Below are positions 8,853 to 18,998 of a stretch of 64,000 nt of DNA, piece after piece. Under the pieces are notes generated by a model. It was not told where the DNA came from, did no database searches, and saw only the letters and a program-made list of their open reading frames with translations. Both the position numbers and the translations under genes were made by a program. The DNA is taken from the NCBI GenBank assembly GCA_003565555.1, contig PXBH01000126.1:1-64000 (forward strand), in the 5' to 3' direction. Numbering within the stretch: position 1 is the first letter of the stretch; each line of letters starts with the position of its first letter. The stretch comes from Cryomorphaceae bacterium (GTDB lineage Bacteria > Bacteroidota > Bacteroidia > Flavobacteriales_D > Cryomorphaceae).

Positions 8853-8942
8853 AAACCTGTAAGGTCTAAGCCTTGGCAGGTGCGATGGCCTTTTACACGT
8901 TTGAAATATTAGACCTTACAGGTCTCGAAGACCTGTAAGGTC
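8853..8942. repeat. GACCTTACAGGTCT hairpin with an extra flanking half-site
   Basis: A perfect 14-bp inverted repeat (GACCTTACAGGTCT at 8912-8925, loop CGA, complement at 8929-8942) forms a strong hairpin. A third copy of one arm, AACCTGTAAGGTC, lies about 65 bp upstream at 8853. There is no T-run, so it is not a standard terminator. Similar palindromic units are common intergenic repeats in Bacteroidota. Confidence 0.75.
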
Positions 8943-9262
8943 GGGCATTTGCGAATGTCAGGGGGCCTTGCGGCGCTGAGGGCTCATGCGGGCTGTTTGC
9001 GTGCTGCTTCAGGGCCCCGGCCTCCGCGCCCGGGCGAGCTGAAGGGTAAGGTCTGAGCTTCGGCAAAGGAAAGGAGCATTCCGGTGGGTTTCCGGATCAT
9101 CTGCGCACCGCCTTCTTCGCCGCCTGCAACTTGCCGTATGTCAATAAAGCTGCGTTTTGACGGCCCACAACCGGCCCACATCTGATTTTTTCAGCAGACC
9201 CCACGTACTTATAGTGATTTGCGGAATACCGAACCGGTATTTCCCGCTGCGGACGGCGTCAC

Positions 9263-9685
9263 TTATTTGGGTACCCGACGGGTCTGTTCTCCTTCAGCAC
9301 GTATTTTGTGCAGCATTAGCTGAGCGAGATTCCCGGCTCGTACTTTAGCTTCTTCCGCCTTATTTCCCGAAAAATGCGCATCGACCGTGGCGTTGAACAG
9401 GTCAAGCCACCGCGCAAATTCGCGCTCGCCCATATCCGTTTTCTCGCTGAGCAGGAAGTGCTTCCGCATGGGATTGCCGCGGTAATCCGAAGGGCCGAGC
9501 AAGATTCCCGACCAAAATTCATGCATCACGGGCAGGTGGGCTTCCCAATCCACTTTGACCACTTATGTAAAAATCGGAGCCAACAGCGGGTCCTTGAGCA
9601 CCTTCTCGTAAAAAGCATTGACGAGAAGTTCCACGTCCTCCCGTCCGTTGATATCGCTTTCAGAGGTATGGGGTTCGGTGTGCAT
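9263..9685 (-). pseudogene. Group III truncated hemoglobin with an in-frame stop
   Basis: Read from the ATG at 9685, the frame encodes MHTEPHTSES... EDVELLVNAFYEKVLKDPLL-APIFT, then a TAA codon (9563-9565), then VVKVDWEAHLPVMHEFWSGI and RGNPMRKHFLL in the same frame. Both halves match group III truncated hemoglobin, including the HLPVMHEFW helix and the distal MRKH segment. The 140-codon total equals the normal family length. One base change (for example CAA or GAA to TAA) explains the break. Either it is a recent nonsense pseudogene, or a sequencing error, or the downstream GTG restarts translation; a restarted 99-residue protein would lack helices A-B. Confidence 0.88.
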
Positions 9686-10294
9686 CAGTTGGTTTTACGT
9701 GGGGTTCAGAAGCTCTTGTAAGTGCGAAGACAGGGAATTCAACGGAGGAGGTGCGGCGGTGCCTCCTTCATTCGCGCCGGGAAATAAGCCGTTCTGCTGC
9801 CGTGCAGTCAGTGTGGCAGCGGCTCAGATATACCACATGTCGCGTCCCGATGGTGTCAATGCAAGGTATTTCTTCTCCATCGGTGTCTGTCCATACAGTC
9901 AAGCGGGCATATCATGGCGGTAGGCAGAAAGTTACTGTTCATGTCCTCAGATCAAGTGCTCAGATCAAGCCCGGGGCATGACCGAAGGTAAAACAGTAGT
10001 CAGTATGGACAGATCCCGGGTATCCGGGAGGCGGGTACTTTGTTTTAATGCATGGGCCGTTCAACTTTGACAGGCAATGAGGGGCCTGATGAATTTTTCG
10101 CAAATCGGCCACGGTGTTTTCGCAGCTGGTTGTAAATAATTTTTAATCAACGACCTCATCGCTTTATGGCAGACCCCAAATATGTCTCCGGCGGTATCCT
10201 GCGGTATCCGAGAGCCCGTCGTCTCGGCTGCGGCGAAAAAGGTGATGCTCAGCGGTGGTTTTATTGCGAAAAAAACACGCTTACTCGGAGCCGC
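9686..10294. other. Intergenic stretch without recognisable genes
   Basis: Short open frames on both strands show no family resemblance. The stretch contains a possible inverted-repeat element (listed separately); otherwise I see nothing in it. Confidence 0.6.
9886..10013. repeat. Element bounded by 11-bp inverted repeats (TCTGTCCATAC)
   Basis: TCTGTCCATAC at 9886-9896 is matched by its exact complement GTATGGACAGA at 10003-10013, bounding 128 bp. The same 11-mer occurs again at 22080-22090, and a related TGTCTGTCCATA is found at 3646. Inside is a short direct repeat (CTCAGATCAAG, twice). It may be a small non-autonomous element or its remnant. Confidence 0.4.
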
Positions 10295-13200
10295 TCACCG
10301 CAGCACCGAGACATGCCCTTTGATCTCCTTATTTTCGACGAGGCCGTTGAGCACTTGCCCGTAGCGAATGAGGTAGATGTAAAGCTCGTTTTCGCCGTAG
10401 TAATCACTGTTTGTCACAGCGCCGTTCCAGCCCTCATTCACATCATTTGATTCAAAGATGAGCTTACCCCAGCGGTTGAATAACTGCATCCTGAAGTTGA
10501 CCACAGGACAGTCGACCACGGGTTTGAAAATCTCATTGAGCCCGTCGTCATCGGGGGTGAAGGCATTGGGCACCCACATGGGGCAAAGACAATTGTTGAG
10601 TTCCACAAACACCTCATGTTCGTAGGTGTAGCATTGATCGCTGTAGGTCACCGAGACCAAGCCCGAGTTCTCTACCGTGTAGTTAAAGCCTACACTGCCA
10701 TCGGGAAAGGTGTAGGGGTGTCCGACAAATCTCGGATTGAGGGTTCGGGGGCCTTCTTCGCATATCACCAATCGCTCATCGGGGAAAACAATTTGGTCAT
10801 TGGGCGCAATAGCTTCTACCGAAAAGCTGAAATCGTGGCTGCACAAGCCCGTGCTGTCACTGACATTTACCGCAAAGGTGCCCTCCGTGCTTACCGTGAT
10901 GTCTGGTGAAGTGCTACCCGTGCTCCATTGAAACATATAGTGATCGCTGCTGAAAGCAAGTGTGAGCGTATCCTTTCCGGGACAAAGACTGCGCATTAAT
11001 CCGTTGGGCAGCGGATTGAATTCCGTAACCGAGAGTACCACCATTTGCTCCACGACACCGCACACTCCCTGTGCTGTGAAGGTGTAAATACCGGGGTTGC
11101 CTGTTTCAAACGATGAAAGGGTACCGCCCTGTGCATCAAAAATCTGAAAATCAAATGCGACAAAATCAAGGGCAAAGGTTTCTCCCGAGCATATTTGGGC
11201 TGCGGGTTCCAAACTGAAGTCGGGAAGGCCCTCCTCGATGAGTATCTCGGCCGATCCGAAGACCTCGCAGTCCCCGGCGAGGCCGCTTACTTCGATGGTA
11301 TATGATCCCGGGGAAGTGTATTCGGTACTCAGCGCACCTCCCGTATACTCTTCCGTGCTGCCGTTGCCGAAATCCACTGTCCACGGCGTACCTTCTGCGG
11401 CGGCAGTCCATTGGGGTACGCTCACGGACACAGGCGTATCTGTGCAGGCCGCTTCCTCAGAGATCACACCGACTTCTGTGATAAATTCTTCCACCTCTAC
11501 GGAATAGGTGTAGCTCGCACATTCACTTTCGAACGTGAAGGTGTAGGTGCCCGCTCCGGGAAAGACATATTGCGGGTTATCCGCCACAGTTCCTCCGTTT
11601 ACACTGATATCGAAGATGTTGGTATAGGGCTCCAGATCTAGGCTGACTTCCTCGCCCTCGCAGTAGCCCAACTGTTCGGGCAAATCGGGCGGGAGAGCTG
11701 AGGAGGCCACAAACAATTCACCCTCATAGAAGTACTCACAACCATTGGCGAAAATCACTTCCAAGGTAAAAGAGTAAAAGCCTTCAGAATCAAAAGTGAT
11801 ATCCAATTCCTCTCCCTCAAATTCTCCGAGGTCAAAAAAGTTCCAAACCACAGCTGTCGGCTCCCCGCCCGTGTTGTTTAGTTCGGCTTCCAGCACACCT
11901 GCAGTTCCTACACAGAAATCGGGAACGGCGGCAGACACTTCACCGAGACATTCTGTGCATTCAAAATCCGGTACGATGGTGCTTACCTCTGTCGAGAAAG
12001 GTGTGACAGGCTCCATATCCGGACATGAGAAAAAAGGCATCGAATATGTCACCTTACTGTATGTGGAATTGAGGACATCAAAGTCCATACTTCCTTCACA
12101 ATCATACTCAAAGCAAGTATCGATTCCGATCAATGAGAGATTGCCTGCATCTGTACCTACGGAAAGGATAGATCCGTCTGTTTGCATCACAATATTTTGG
12201 GAAGTCACTTCGGTAGCATGAGCGGCATCCAAATCGGGGTTTATCACATCGATGAGCGCCCCTGTGGCATAATCGTACCGAACGATTCCGAAACGATCTG
12301 TGGCAGCATTATTATTCGAAATACTGTAAAAGGCCAAAGCCTCGCCTGACGGTGCCTGATGTACATCCGTCACCCTGTTGACCTGCCCCTGATGAAACTT
12401 TTGTTGCCAAACAATTTCGAAAGTCGGACTCAGTTTCATAACAATACCGAATCTATTCGCACCGGAGTGCTGCTGCGCACCGAGGAGGTAATGGCTGTCG
12501 GAAGTACGATTGATGGCCTTAATCTGGGTAAGCAATCCTTCATTGTACGTGTGTTGACCCACTACGGTGCCGTCCTGGGTAAATTCCACAACCATTCCGC
12601 TGTGGTTGCCGTCGAATCCGACGCTGGCTCCCGCCACCACCAAATTTCCGTCAGGGGCGTCGGTAATGCCGAAAAAATGGTCATTGCCTACACCGGAATC
12701 AAAGCGGTGAGACCAAAGAATGCTGCCCGTTTCATCGAGCTTCATGATATAGGCATCCTCCGAGGCTCCCTCAGGCACATTGATGGTGCCCACCACAATA
12801 AAAGTACCGTCAGCCAAGGCCATAAAATCTCGGGGCACGGAGTAGAACTGTTGAACCTGACGGGCCCAGATCAGATCGCCTTCCGGATTGAACAACCCCA
12901 CCACCGCTCTCCTCGTGGGATTGAGCCTGAACCCGCCGAGGATGAAATTACCGTTGGGCAGCTCCTTGAGGATCGCATCTCTGCCACCTTCATTGGTCCC
13001 GGGGAATCCTACGGCCTTTGCCCAAACTACGTCAAGATTTGCATCTAAGCGCAAGAGCACCCAGTCGTCATCATTTCCTTCGAAAGCGCCGCTCACACTT
13101 ATGGTCGCGAAACCTCCGTCGGCAGTGGAAATAATGGAATGACCCGTTCCCGTTCCTCCTTCAAAAATGACTTTTCCGTTGAATCCGCTGCATTGGGCAT

Positions 13201-13342
13201 GTGCAGCACCTGACGACAGATAAGCAAGCACGGCAAGTAACGGCACGGTCTTCGACGTTGATGCCCGCAGCAGATATAGCCAAACTTTTACAATTAAAAC
13301 GACACGTTTTCGCGGTCCTCTTTCACAATATTCGGATAGCAC
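10295..13342 (-). CDS. Large secreted protein with gliding-associated C-terminal domain (T9SS cargo)
   Basis: This 1015-residue exported protein has a hydrophobic signal ending AHAQC near residue 50. Residues about 50-400 are repeats of a beta-propeller type (ADGGFATISVSG, LRLDANLDVVWAKAVG, KLDETGSILW). The middle holds several Cys-containing Ig/PKD-like modules. The last 95 residues are the CHU_C gliding-motility-associated domain (CPMWVPNAFTPDDDGLNEIF ... MQLFNRWGKLIFES ... WNG), a known type IX secretion signal. No ATG precedes the signal peptide in frame; the GTG at 13342 is the best available start and is uncertain. It is likely a surface or extracellular protein; substrate unknown. Confidence 0.85.
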   Translation of the reverse strand: MLSEYCERGPRKRVVLIVKVWLYLLRASTSKTVPLLAVLAYLSSGAAHAQCSGFNGKVIFEGGTGTGHSIISTADGGFATISVSGAFEGNDDDWVLLRLDANLDVVWAKAVGFPGTNEGGRDAILKELPNGNFILGGFRLNPTRRAVVGLFNPEGDLIWARQVQQFYSVPRDFMALADGTFIVVGTINVPEGASEDAYIMKLDETGSILWSHRFDSGVGNDHFFGITDAPDGNLVVAGASVGFDGNHSGMVVEFTQDGTVVGQHTYNEGLLTQIKAINRTSDSHYLLGAQQHSGANRFGIVMKLSPTFEIVWQQKFHQGQVNRVTDVHQAPSGEALAFYSISNNNAATDRFGIVRYDYATGALIDVINPDLDAAHATEVTSQNIVMQTDGSILSVGTDAGNLSLIGIDTCFEYDCEGSMDFDVLNSTYSKVTYSMPFFSCPDMEPVTPFSTEVSTIVPDFECTECLGEVSAAVPDFCVGTAGVLEAELNNTGGEPTAVVWNFFDLGEFEGEELDITFDSEGFYSFTLEVIFANGCEYFYEGELFVASSALPPDLPEQLGYCEGEEVSLDLEPYTNIFDISVNGGTVADNPQYVFPGAGTYTFTFESECASYTYSVEVEEFITEVGVISEEAACTDTPVSVSVPQWTAAAEGTPWTVDFGNGSTEEYTGGALSTEYTSPGSYTIEVSGLAGDCEVFGSAEILIEEGLPDFSLEPAAQICSGETFALDFVAFDFQIFDAQGGTLSSFETGNPGIYTFTAQGVCGVVEQMVVLSVTEFNPLPNGLMRSLCPGKDTLTLAFSSDHYMFQWSTGSTSPDITVSTEGTFAVNVSDSTGLCSHDFSFSVEAIAPNDQIVFPDERLVICEEGPRTLNPRFVGHPYTFPDGSVGFNYTVENSGLVSVTYSDQCYTYEHEVFVELNNCLCPMWVPNAFTPDDDGLNEIFKPVVDCPVVNFRMQLFNRWGKLIFESNDVNEGWNGAVTNSDYYGENELYIYLIRYGQVLNGLVENKEIKGHVSVLR

Positions 13343-13596
13343 AGCCGCAAGATACTAAAAATAAGTGCGCACTCCTAATTGGGCAACTCAGGTTTTTGGT
13401 GTTGAAAGTACTTGGAGGTGTAGGGTTTGCGGTCATTTCCCGGTCTGATGCCTGCCTTTTTCGATTTACTATTTTGAGGCCCGCAGATTCGTCTGCCGCC
13501 CATTCCCATACCCTTTAACGCATGTGAGTAAAGACATCGGAAGAGTAGTACTGCGTTCATCCGGCCACGTGCTGTGGGCAATACACCCGATTTACC

Positions 13597-15312
13597 TCAC
13601 TCCAATATCTGCCCGACTTCCGTCAATTCCCTTTTTAATACCGCGTAGTCAAGCGCCTGCACATCACGCTCGGTATCGATGGCCATCGCGGCGATCATTG
13701 CGGCACTCTGACCCAAGATCATAAAAACCGGCTCCATGCGAATGCTCCCGAAGGCGATGTGGGAGGCGCTCAGGCACACGGGAACGATCAGGTTGGTGCA
13801 CTCATCATCTTTGGGTACGATGCTCTGATAGCTTACGGGATAGGGGCCGGGCACGGAGGCTTCTACGTTGCCCTCATTGCGCACGTGGCCGTTTTCATCG
13901 ACGTAGCGCTTCACGTGGTGGGAATCCATCCCGTAGGCCGCCATGCCCACGGGATCGCTCACCACGGTTTTTCCCTCGCAGTGGTGCTGGGTCATAACGT
14001 AATCGCTTACCATGCGCCGCGCTTCGCGCACGTAGAGGGCTTCGGGCCACCCGCCGTTATCGGTAAATTCGTCCTTGCATATGCCCCATTTTGAGACTGC
14101 GTCGCGCACCTTCTCCGGGGTGCGGGGGTGGTAGGCCAGCGTCCACATGAGTCCTTGCTGATAGCGTCGATGTGCGTCAACGATGGCCTCGCGCTCGGCA
14201 TAAGAGCCGTCGGGGTAAGCATAGTTTTGGCCGATGAAGTCGGTCGAAAAGCCCTTTTGGTTGTTGGTATCTGTCTTGCGGTTGGGCATTTCGGAATTGA
14301 TCCAAGGCACCAGCGGGTCGCCGTACCAATACATTTTTTCAATCGGACCTTCCGCGGCTTCGTAATTTCTGAAAAGGAGCTCGTAGTCGAGGTCGCGGTA
14401 GCCTTCGGGCTTGGCAAAGGGTATCCGATTTTCGGGATGGTCGGTGAGGGTCATCCTGAAGCAGTACGCCTGCACCCCGTCGTCGCCTTCGCCGTCTGTA
14501 CCCGCTCCGCCCTCGGCGATGAAGGGGAGGAGACCGCTCGCGGAATCGCCTTTCACGGTGTAGGGGTCTACGCCTCGGACGAAGTTGTGGTGGACGCTGT
14601 TGTTCGACCGACCCCCGCGCAGGGTGGTGCCGTGCTTCCCGGCCTGTATGCCGTTCAGGGTTTCCCCGTAAAGGGAATTCGGCTCGCGGCCCACCGTGTA
14701 GCTCACCCCGGCCGCCGCCATGAGGTCGCCTTCGTAGGTGGCGTCGATGAACACTTCTGCGCTGTATTTCTCGCCGCTTTCCGTGGCAATGGTGTGTATG
14801 CGGGTCCCTTTCATCGCCGTCCCGCCTCGGCTGCGGTCGAGGCGCCGGCCGTACACCACCTCCACATTGTGGTCTTCGAGCATGGCCTCGTAAACGCGCT
14901 GCGCCGCCGAGGGCTCAAAGGTCCACATGGCGTCCTCGCCCTCGGCCGTGCGTGTTTGTCCGCCGTCGCGGTATTCGGCAGGGTCTTGCCGGGTCCAATT
15001 GGCCGGGGAGGCGTAGTGCTTCTTGATGTTCTGATAGAACTCCCGCGATATGCCCCCGATCACCTGCTTATTGCCGATATCGGTTTGGCCGAGTCCGTGG
15101 GTGGTCATACCGCCCACACGTTTGCCCGGCTCGATGATGACCACCGATTTGCCGAGCCTCGCCAGCTGTATCGCCGCGGCCACACCCGCCGAAGTCCCTC
15201 CGTAAATCACCACATCGCGGGCGGTAATCTCTGCGGATTTCCGGCCTTGAGCAAAAGCCCCCGAAAGAAGGAGGATGAATGCGAGGGAAGTTAAAGAGCG
15301 GCTTATTTTCAC
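13597..15312 (-). CDS. Secreted FAD-dependent oxidoreductase (FAD_oxidored family)
   Basis: The 571-residue protein begins with a clear signal peptide (SLAFILLLSGAFAQG). A dinucleotide-binding fold follows: VVIYGGTSAGVAAAIQLARL, then VVIIEPGKRVGGMTTHGLGQ. The family motif FIDATYEGDLMAAAGVSYTV and the C-terminal LIVPVCLSASHIAFGSIRME place it in the FAD_oxidored (PF12831) group, often found with polysaccharide catabolism genes and sometimes labelled xanthan lyase-related. The substrate cannot be deduced here. A periplasmic or lipid-anchored location is inferred; there is no lipobox. It stands alone on the minus strand. Confidence 0.88.
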   Translation of the reverse strand: MKISRSLTSLAFILLLSGAFAQGRKSAEITARDVVIYGGTSAGVAAAIQLARLGKSVVIIEPGKRVGGMTTHGLGQTDIGNKQVIGGISREFYQNIKKHYASPANWTRQDPAEYRDGGQTRTAEGEDAMWTFEPSAAQRVYEAMLEDHNVEVVYGRRLDRSRGGTAMKGTRIHTIATESGEKYSAEVFIDATYEGDLMAAAGVSYTVGREPNSLYGETLNGIQAGKHGTTLRGGRSNNSVHHNFVRGVDPYTVKGDSASGLLPFIAEGGAGTDGEGDDGVQAYCFRMTLTDHPENRIPFAKPEGYRDLDYELLFRNYEAAEGPIEKMYWYGDPLVPWINSEMPNRKTDTNNQKGFSTDFIGQNYAYPDGSYAEREAIVDAHRRYQQGLMWTLAYHPRTPEKVRDAVSKWGICKDEFTDNGGWPEALYVREARRMVSDYVMTQHHCEGKTVVSDPVGMAAYGMDSHHVKRYVDENGHVRNEGNVEASVPGPYPVSYQSIVPKDDECTNLIVPVCLSASHIAFGSIRMEPVFMILGQSAAMIAAMAIDTERDVQALDYAVLKRELTEVGQILE

Positions 15313-15663
15313 GGTTCTGCGGGGTATTTGTTCGGGGCGGCTTACCCCAAAATTGAACAGCCTAAGTTAGGGCTTTCCGCAAAATACGGATCTGTGCCGC
15401 GGGAGGGCGGAGCAGGAGGGATCACGGAGATGCGGGAAGTTCTCGATCAGCACTTCACTGAAGTTTGACGGGGTTCCGGAGCGGTTTTGCCGAAAGGAGA
15501 GGATGCTTGTGCAGGCGGGTGAGGCGGGGTGATTTTTTGGGCTAAAAGCACTGAAAAATGCCGGCAGGAGATTCTTCGGCGGTGCTGACCCACCGGGCTT
15601 ATTCCGATCTGCAGACTGTCCGCGACACTCCCGAAACTGCACAGCGCACTTCGGTATCGGCGT
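15313..15663. other. Intergenic stretch, nothing recognised
   Basis: The gap separates two minus-strand genes. Short arginine/proline-rich open frames on the minus strand do not resemble proteins, and no hairpin or repeat stood out. Confidence 0.6.
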
Positions 15664-16179
15664 TCACAGCATGTCAATACCGGCGCGGAGCCATTCCGAG
15701 GTTTCGCCTTCGGGCTTCAGGCTGCCGTCGTCGCCTTCGGGAACAGCGTTTTGGTAGAGCGGCAACTCGACAACGATGCGTGCATCGAGGGCTTTTAGAC
15801 TGTTTACGAGGCTTTTCATGGCGTATTCGCCCCGCGGAGGGTGGGGCGCGAAGGTGATGGGGAGAACCGCTTTGCCCCGCAATTCTCCCGAACTTTTGAG
15901 CCATTCAAGCCCGTTTTTGAGTACGGCGGGGATGTTGTGCAGGTATTCGGGGGTGGAGATGATGACGGCCCGGGCGCCCGCCATTTGCCGGCGCCATGCC
16001 TCAGCCGAAGAGGGCAGGGGAGCCTTGTCGAGCTCGGGGCGGTAGAGGGGCAATTCGCGCAGCAGGACATCGGGGCGAATGTTTTTTTCCGGAAAGGAAG
16101 CGGCTACAGCCTCAAGCAGCCGCGCATTGCTGCTCGGCGAGGAGGCGGAGCCGGATATGGCCGAAATATAGGGGTGCAC
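15664..16179 (-). CDS. NADPH-dependent FMN reductase family protein
   Basis: The 171-residue flavodoxin-fold protein has the FMN phosphate loop ISGSASSPSSNARLLEAV at the N-terminus and the family motif VIISTPEYLHNIPAVLKNGL followed by EWL near residues 95-115. Such enzymes (NADPH_FMN_red, related to azoreductase and chromate reductase) use NAD(P)H and FMN to reduce quinones or similar acceptors in the cytoplasm. It ends about 350 bp before the secreted FAD oxidoreductase gene, and a functional link is not evident. Start chosen at MHPYISAISGS. Confidence 0.9.
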   Translation of the reverse strand: MHPYISAISGSASSPSSNARLLEAVAASFPEKNIRPDVLLRELPLYRPELDKAPLPSSAEAWRRQMAGARAVIISTPEYLHNIPAVLKNGLEWLKSSGELRGKAVLPITFAPHPPRGEYAMKSLVNSLKALDARIVVELPLYQNAVPEGDDGSLKPEGETSEWLRAGIDML

Positions 16180-16242
16180 ACGGACAGTTTTGCTGTAAAG
16201 ACAAAGCTAAACGAAATTGTCGAGATGCCGTGCCTGAGCGGC

Positions 16243-18849
16243 CTACTCCTTGATCACCCGCACACCGGGACCGCCGAGCGCTGTGCTGTGCAAAATGTAA
16301 AGGCCCGCTGCAAGTTCCGAGATCGGGAGTACGGTGTCGGCACCGGTATGCAATATGCTTTTCATCGGCCTTCCCGCAGCGTCGTACAGTACAAAAGTGA
16401 GGGCTCCGGACCGACCTTCGGTACGGATGTAGATCTCTTCGCGGGCCGGATTGGGAAAGCAAATAAAGCCGGGTTCAGCTGCATTTTCGGTATTTACCCC
16501 CGAAAAAAAGGTGCATTCGCTCGTCTCCGTACATCCGTTCACGCTTACCTGCAATGCGTAGAAGCCTACAGAGGCGGGTATGAATTCGTTTTCGGTAGCT
16601 CCCGGAATCAGTGTGGTTTCGTCGCCGTCACATTCCAGCCATTGGTATTCAGCATCTTCCTGGATGGCTGTGAAGCCGCCGTCGATGACCGGGTGAAACT
16701 CAGCGGTGATATGGGTGACGGTCAGGTCGAGGGTCACCGTGCTGTCGCAGCCGTTTGCCGCCCCGCCGATGATGACGAATTCGGGCTGGTCGGTGCTTTC
16801 CGTATAGGTTTGCCCGTCAATCCAGCTGTGCGCATTGCAGGCGTCCACCACATCGATGCCCGGGGGCGGCGGCAGTCCGAAATTTAGCGAGACCGTCACG
16901 GTGCTGTCGCAGATCGCATTGGCACTTTGCGGTAAAATGACGGTTCCCTCCGGATTCGCTTCGTCAAAGACGGTGCTCCCCACGGTTACGCTGTATCCGT
17001 CGCCGGTGCATCCGTTGTACACTTCTTCCCCGAACGCGGGTTCACAGCAATTGTACAAGCGAATGTCGAGCCCACCCGCTGCGATGCCCTTGCCGGCATT
17101 GCGGAAGTCGACACCGTAGTACGGTTGGTTTGAAACGGGAGGGATGACCTCCCAGGACGCCCCGCCGTCTTCGGTGGAGCGAATAAGGCCGGAGGTTCCT
17201 ACGACCCACCCTTGCTGCGGTGTAATGAAGTAGAGATCGTACAGCCATAAGGTCGTATTGATGCTCAGCTCTGTCCAGGTTTCGCCGCCGTCCACGGTAT
17301 TGCTCATCACTCCGTTGGTGCCGGCGGTAAATCCGATGTCCTGATCGGCAAAACGGATGGCCATGACGTTTTGCGGGTAGCCCGGTGATATCGGGGTCCA
17401 ATTCTGCCCTCCGTCAGCGGTGCGAAGCATTACATTGCCGAAGCCTCCCGCGTAGCCGATGTTTTCCGAAAGGAAGCGCACGGCCTGAAGTTCCTGCGTG
17501 GTGCCCGAGGCCTGTTGGGTCCATGTCTCGCCCCCGTCGTCGGTGTGGCGAATCATGCCCGTGCTGCCTACTGCCCACCCTTTGAGCGGACCGAAGAAGT
17601 CTACCGCGCGCAGGAAGGAGTTGGTGCCGGTTGTCGCGCTTTCCCAGGTGAGGCCGCCGTCGGTGGTGTGCAGTGCAGTTCCGATATTGCCCACCACCCA
17701 TGCTTCATTTTCCGACAGGACTTTGATTGCGGTGAGCTCGCGGGTGGTGCCGCTTTCGCGGGCGGTCCAGTGAATGCCGCCGTCATCACTCGCGAAGATG
17801 GTCCCGTCGGTTCCTACCGCCAGTACGCTGTTGTCGCTGAGGTAAGCCACATCGCGAAAGTTATCGGCGGCGAGCAGGCTGTATTCCCAGGTAAGCCCGC
17901 CGTCGGTCGATTTGAGGATTACCCCGCTTTGGCCTGCGGCCGTCCCGTTCAGTTCATCGGCAAAGTGAAGGGCGCTTAGTGTCATTTCCGTCGGATTTTC
18001 GGCCTCCTCCCAGTCGTCTCCGCCGTTGAGGGTGTAAAAGATGCGTCCGTCGTTGGAGGTAATCCAGCCCTTGTTTTCGTCGTGAAAGTAAACGGACAAC
18101 AGGGCCACGGAAATTCCGGCGAGGGTGGTTTCAGTCCATGTAGTCCCGCCGTCGACGGTGCGGCGCACGCGTCCGCCGCTGCCCACGGCAAAACCCGTGG
18201 TGCTGTTCACAAAAACGATTGCCTGAAGGCTTCCCGTGCCCTCCATATTCCCGGTGGTCCACGTGGTTCCGCCGTCGGCAGTCACGAGGTTTGTCAGGCC
18301 GTTGCCTACCACATAGCCGTTCAGGCTGTCGAGGAAGAAAACCCCGTTGAGAATGGCCGTAGAGCCCGAGGGCTGAGCTTCCCAAGATTCGCCGCCGTTG
18401 TCCGTGCGCAGTATGAGTCCTCCGCTGCCCACGGCCCAACCTGCGGTGTCGTTGATGAAGTGAATTCCGTTGAGGAAGTTGTTCGTACCTGTTTCGAGAA
18501 TTTCCCACGAGATACCCCCGTCTGTGGTTTTTTGGACCCGCCCTTGAGCGCCCGCCGCATAACCTAAATTTTCCGAAAGGAAGGAGTACGCATTAATCTG
18601 AACCCCGGTCGGGTCTTCGATGTCTTCCCAAGATTCACCGCCGTCGGCAGTCAATCGCGTGATTCCTCCGCCGGCGGCCACTGCGGCGGTTTGGGGGTCA
18701 AACATGTGTACGGCCCGGCTCGCGGAGGCATCTTCGGAGAGGTTTCCGCCGAGCGCACGGGAGGTTGTCCATTCGCAGTCCTGCGCGGACAGGGCAGGGA
18801 TGAGTATCAATAAAATTACGGCAGTGAGGCAGCGGGTCAATGGGTACAT
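16243..18849 (-). CDS. Secreted YCF48/BNR-repeat protein with T9SS type A sorting domain
   Basis: The 868-residue protein starts with a signal peptide (AVILLILIPALSAQDC). About thirteen Asp-box-like repeats (T-DGG-xxW) recur every 42 residues or so between residues 70 and 600, each followed by a GYAAGAQGRV- or GWAVGSGGLI-like strand. This is the YCF48-like beta-propeller family, enough for two propellers. A Cys-containing linker follows, then a C-terminal type A sorting domain beginning ICFPNPAREEIYIRTEG and ending GLYILHSTALGGPGVRVIKE. It should be secreted by the type IX system and anchored or released at the surface. Ligand unknown. Confidence 0.9.
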   Translation of the reverse strand: MYPLTRCLTAVILLILIPALSAQDCEWTTSRALGGNLSEDASASRAVHMFDPQTAAVAAGGGITRLTADGGESWEDIEDPTGVQINAYSFLSENLGYAAGAQGRVQKTTDGGISWEILETGTNNFLNGIHFINDTAGWAVGSGGLILRTDNGGESWEAQPSGSTAILNGVFFLDSLNGYVVGNGLTNLVTADGGTTWTTGNMEGTGSLQAIVFVNSTTGFAVGSGGRVRRTVDGGTTWTETTLAGISVALLSVYFHDENKGWITSNDGRIFYTLNGGDDWEEAENPTEMTLSALHFADELNGTAAGQSGVILKSTDGGLTWEYSLLAADNFRDVAYLSDNSVLAVGTDGTIFASDDGGIHWTARESGTTRELTAIKVLSENEAWVVGNIGTALHTTDGGLTWESATTGTNSFLRAVDFFGPLKGWAVGSTGMIRHTDDGGETWTQQASGTTQELQAVRFLSENIGYAGGFGNVMLRTADGGQNWTPISPGYPQNVMAIRFADQDIGFTAGTNGVMSNTVDGGETWTELSINTTLWLYDLYFITPQQGWVVGTSGLIRSTEDGGASWEVIPPVSNQPYYGVDFRNAGKGIAAGGLDIRLYNCCEPAFGEEVYNGCTGDGYSVTVGSTVFDEANPEGTVILPQSANAICDSTVTVSLNFGLPPPPGIDVVDACNAHSWIDGQTYTESTDQPEFVIIGGAANGCDSTVTLDLTVTHITAEFHPVIDGGFTAIQEDAEYQWLECDGDETTLIPGATENEFIPASVGFYALQVSVNGCTETSECTFFSGVNTENAAEPGFICFPNPAREEIYIRTEGRSGALTFVLYDAAGRPMKSILHTGADTVLPISELAAGLYILHSTALGGPGVRVIKE

Positions 18850-18998
18850 GGTCTGAGCATTTTTTGCGGCAGTTCGAGGGACTGAGGCCGGTTTTGCGCC
18901 GCCGTTATGCTACAAAGATGATAAAAACGTTTGCATCGAAAGGCCGCGCCGGCTGACTTTCGGCGAAGGGCAGCATCAGAGCTGCATGCGTACACTCT

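Larger units (their letters stand above)
8435..9262. other. Gene-poor stretch with short dispersed repeats
   Basis: I see no convincing gene. An open frame of about 106 codons on the minus strand has no family resemblance and overlaps repeats. The stretch holds two repeat types listed separately and otherwise unremarkable sequence. Confidence 0.6.

Noticed and set aside
8533-8853. A 106-codon minus-strand open frame in the gene-poor stretch
   Set aside because: It runs through a dispersed repeat and shows no domain or homology pattern.
14128-15294. A 388-codon open frame on the plus strand opposite the FAD oxidoreductase
   Set aside because: Composition (His/Val/Arg-rich) and position make it an antisense artefact of a high-GC gene.
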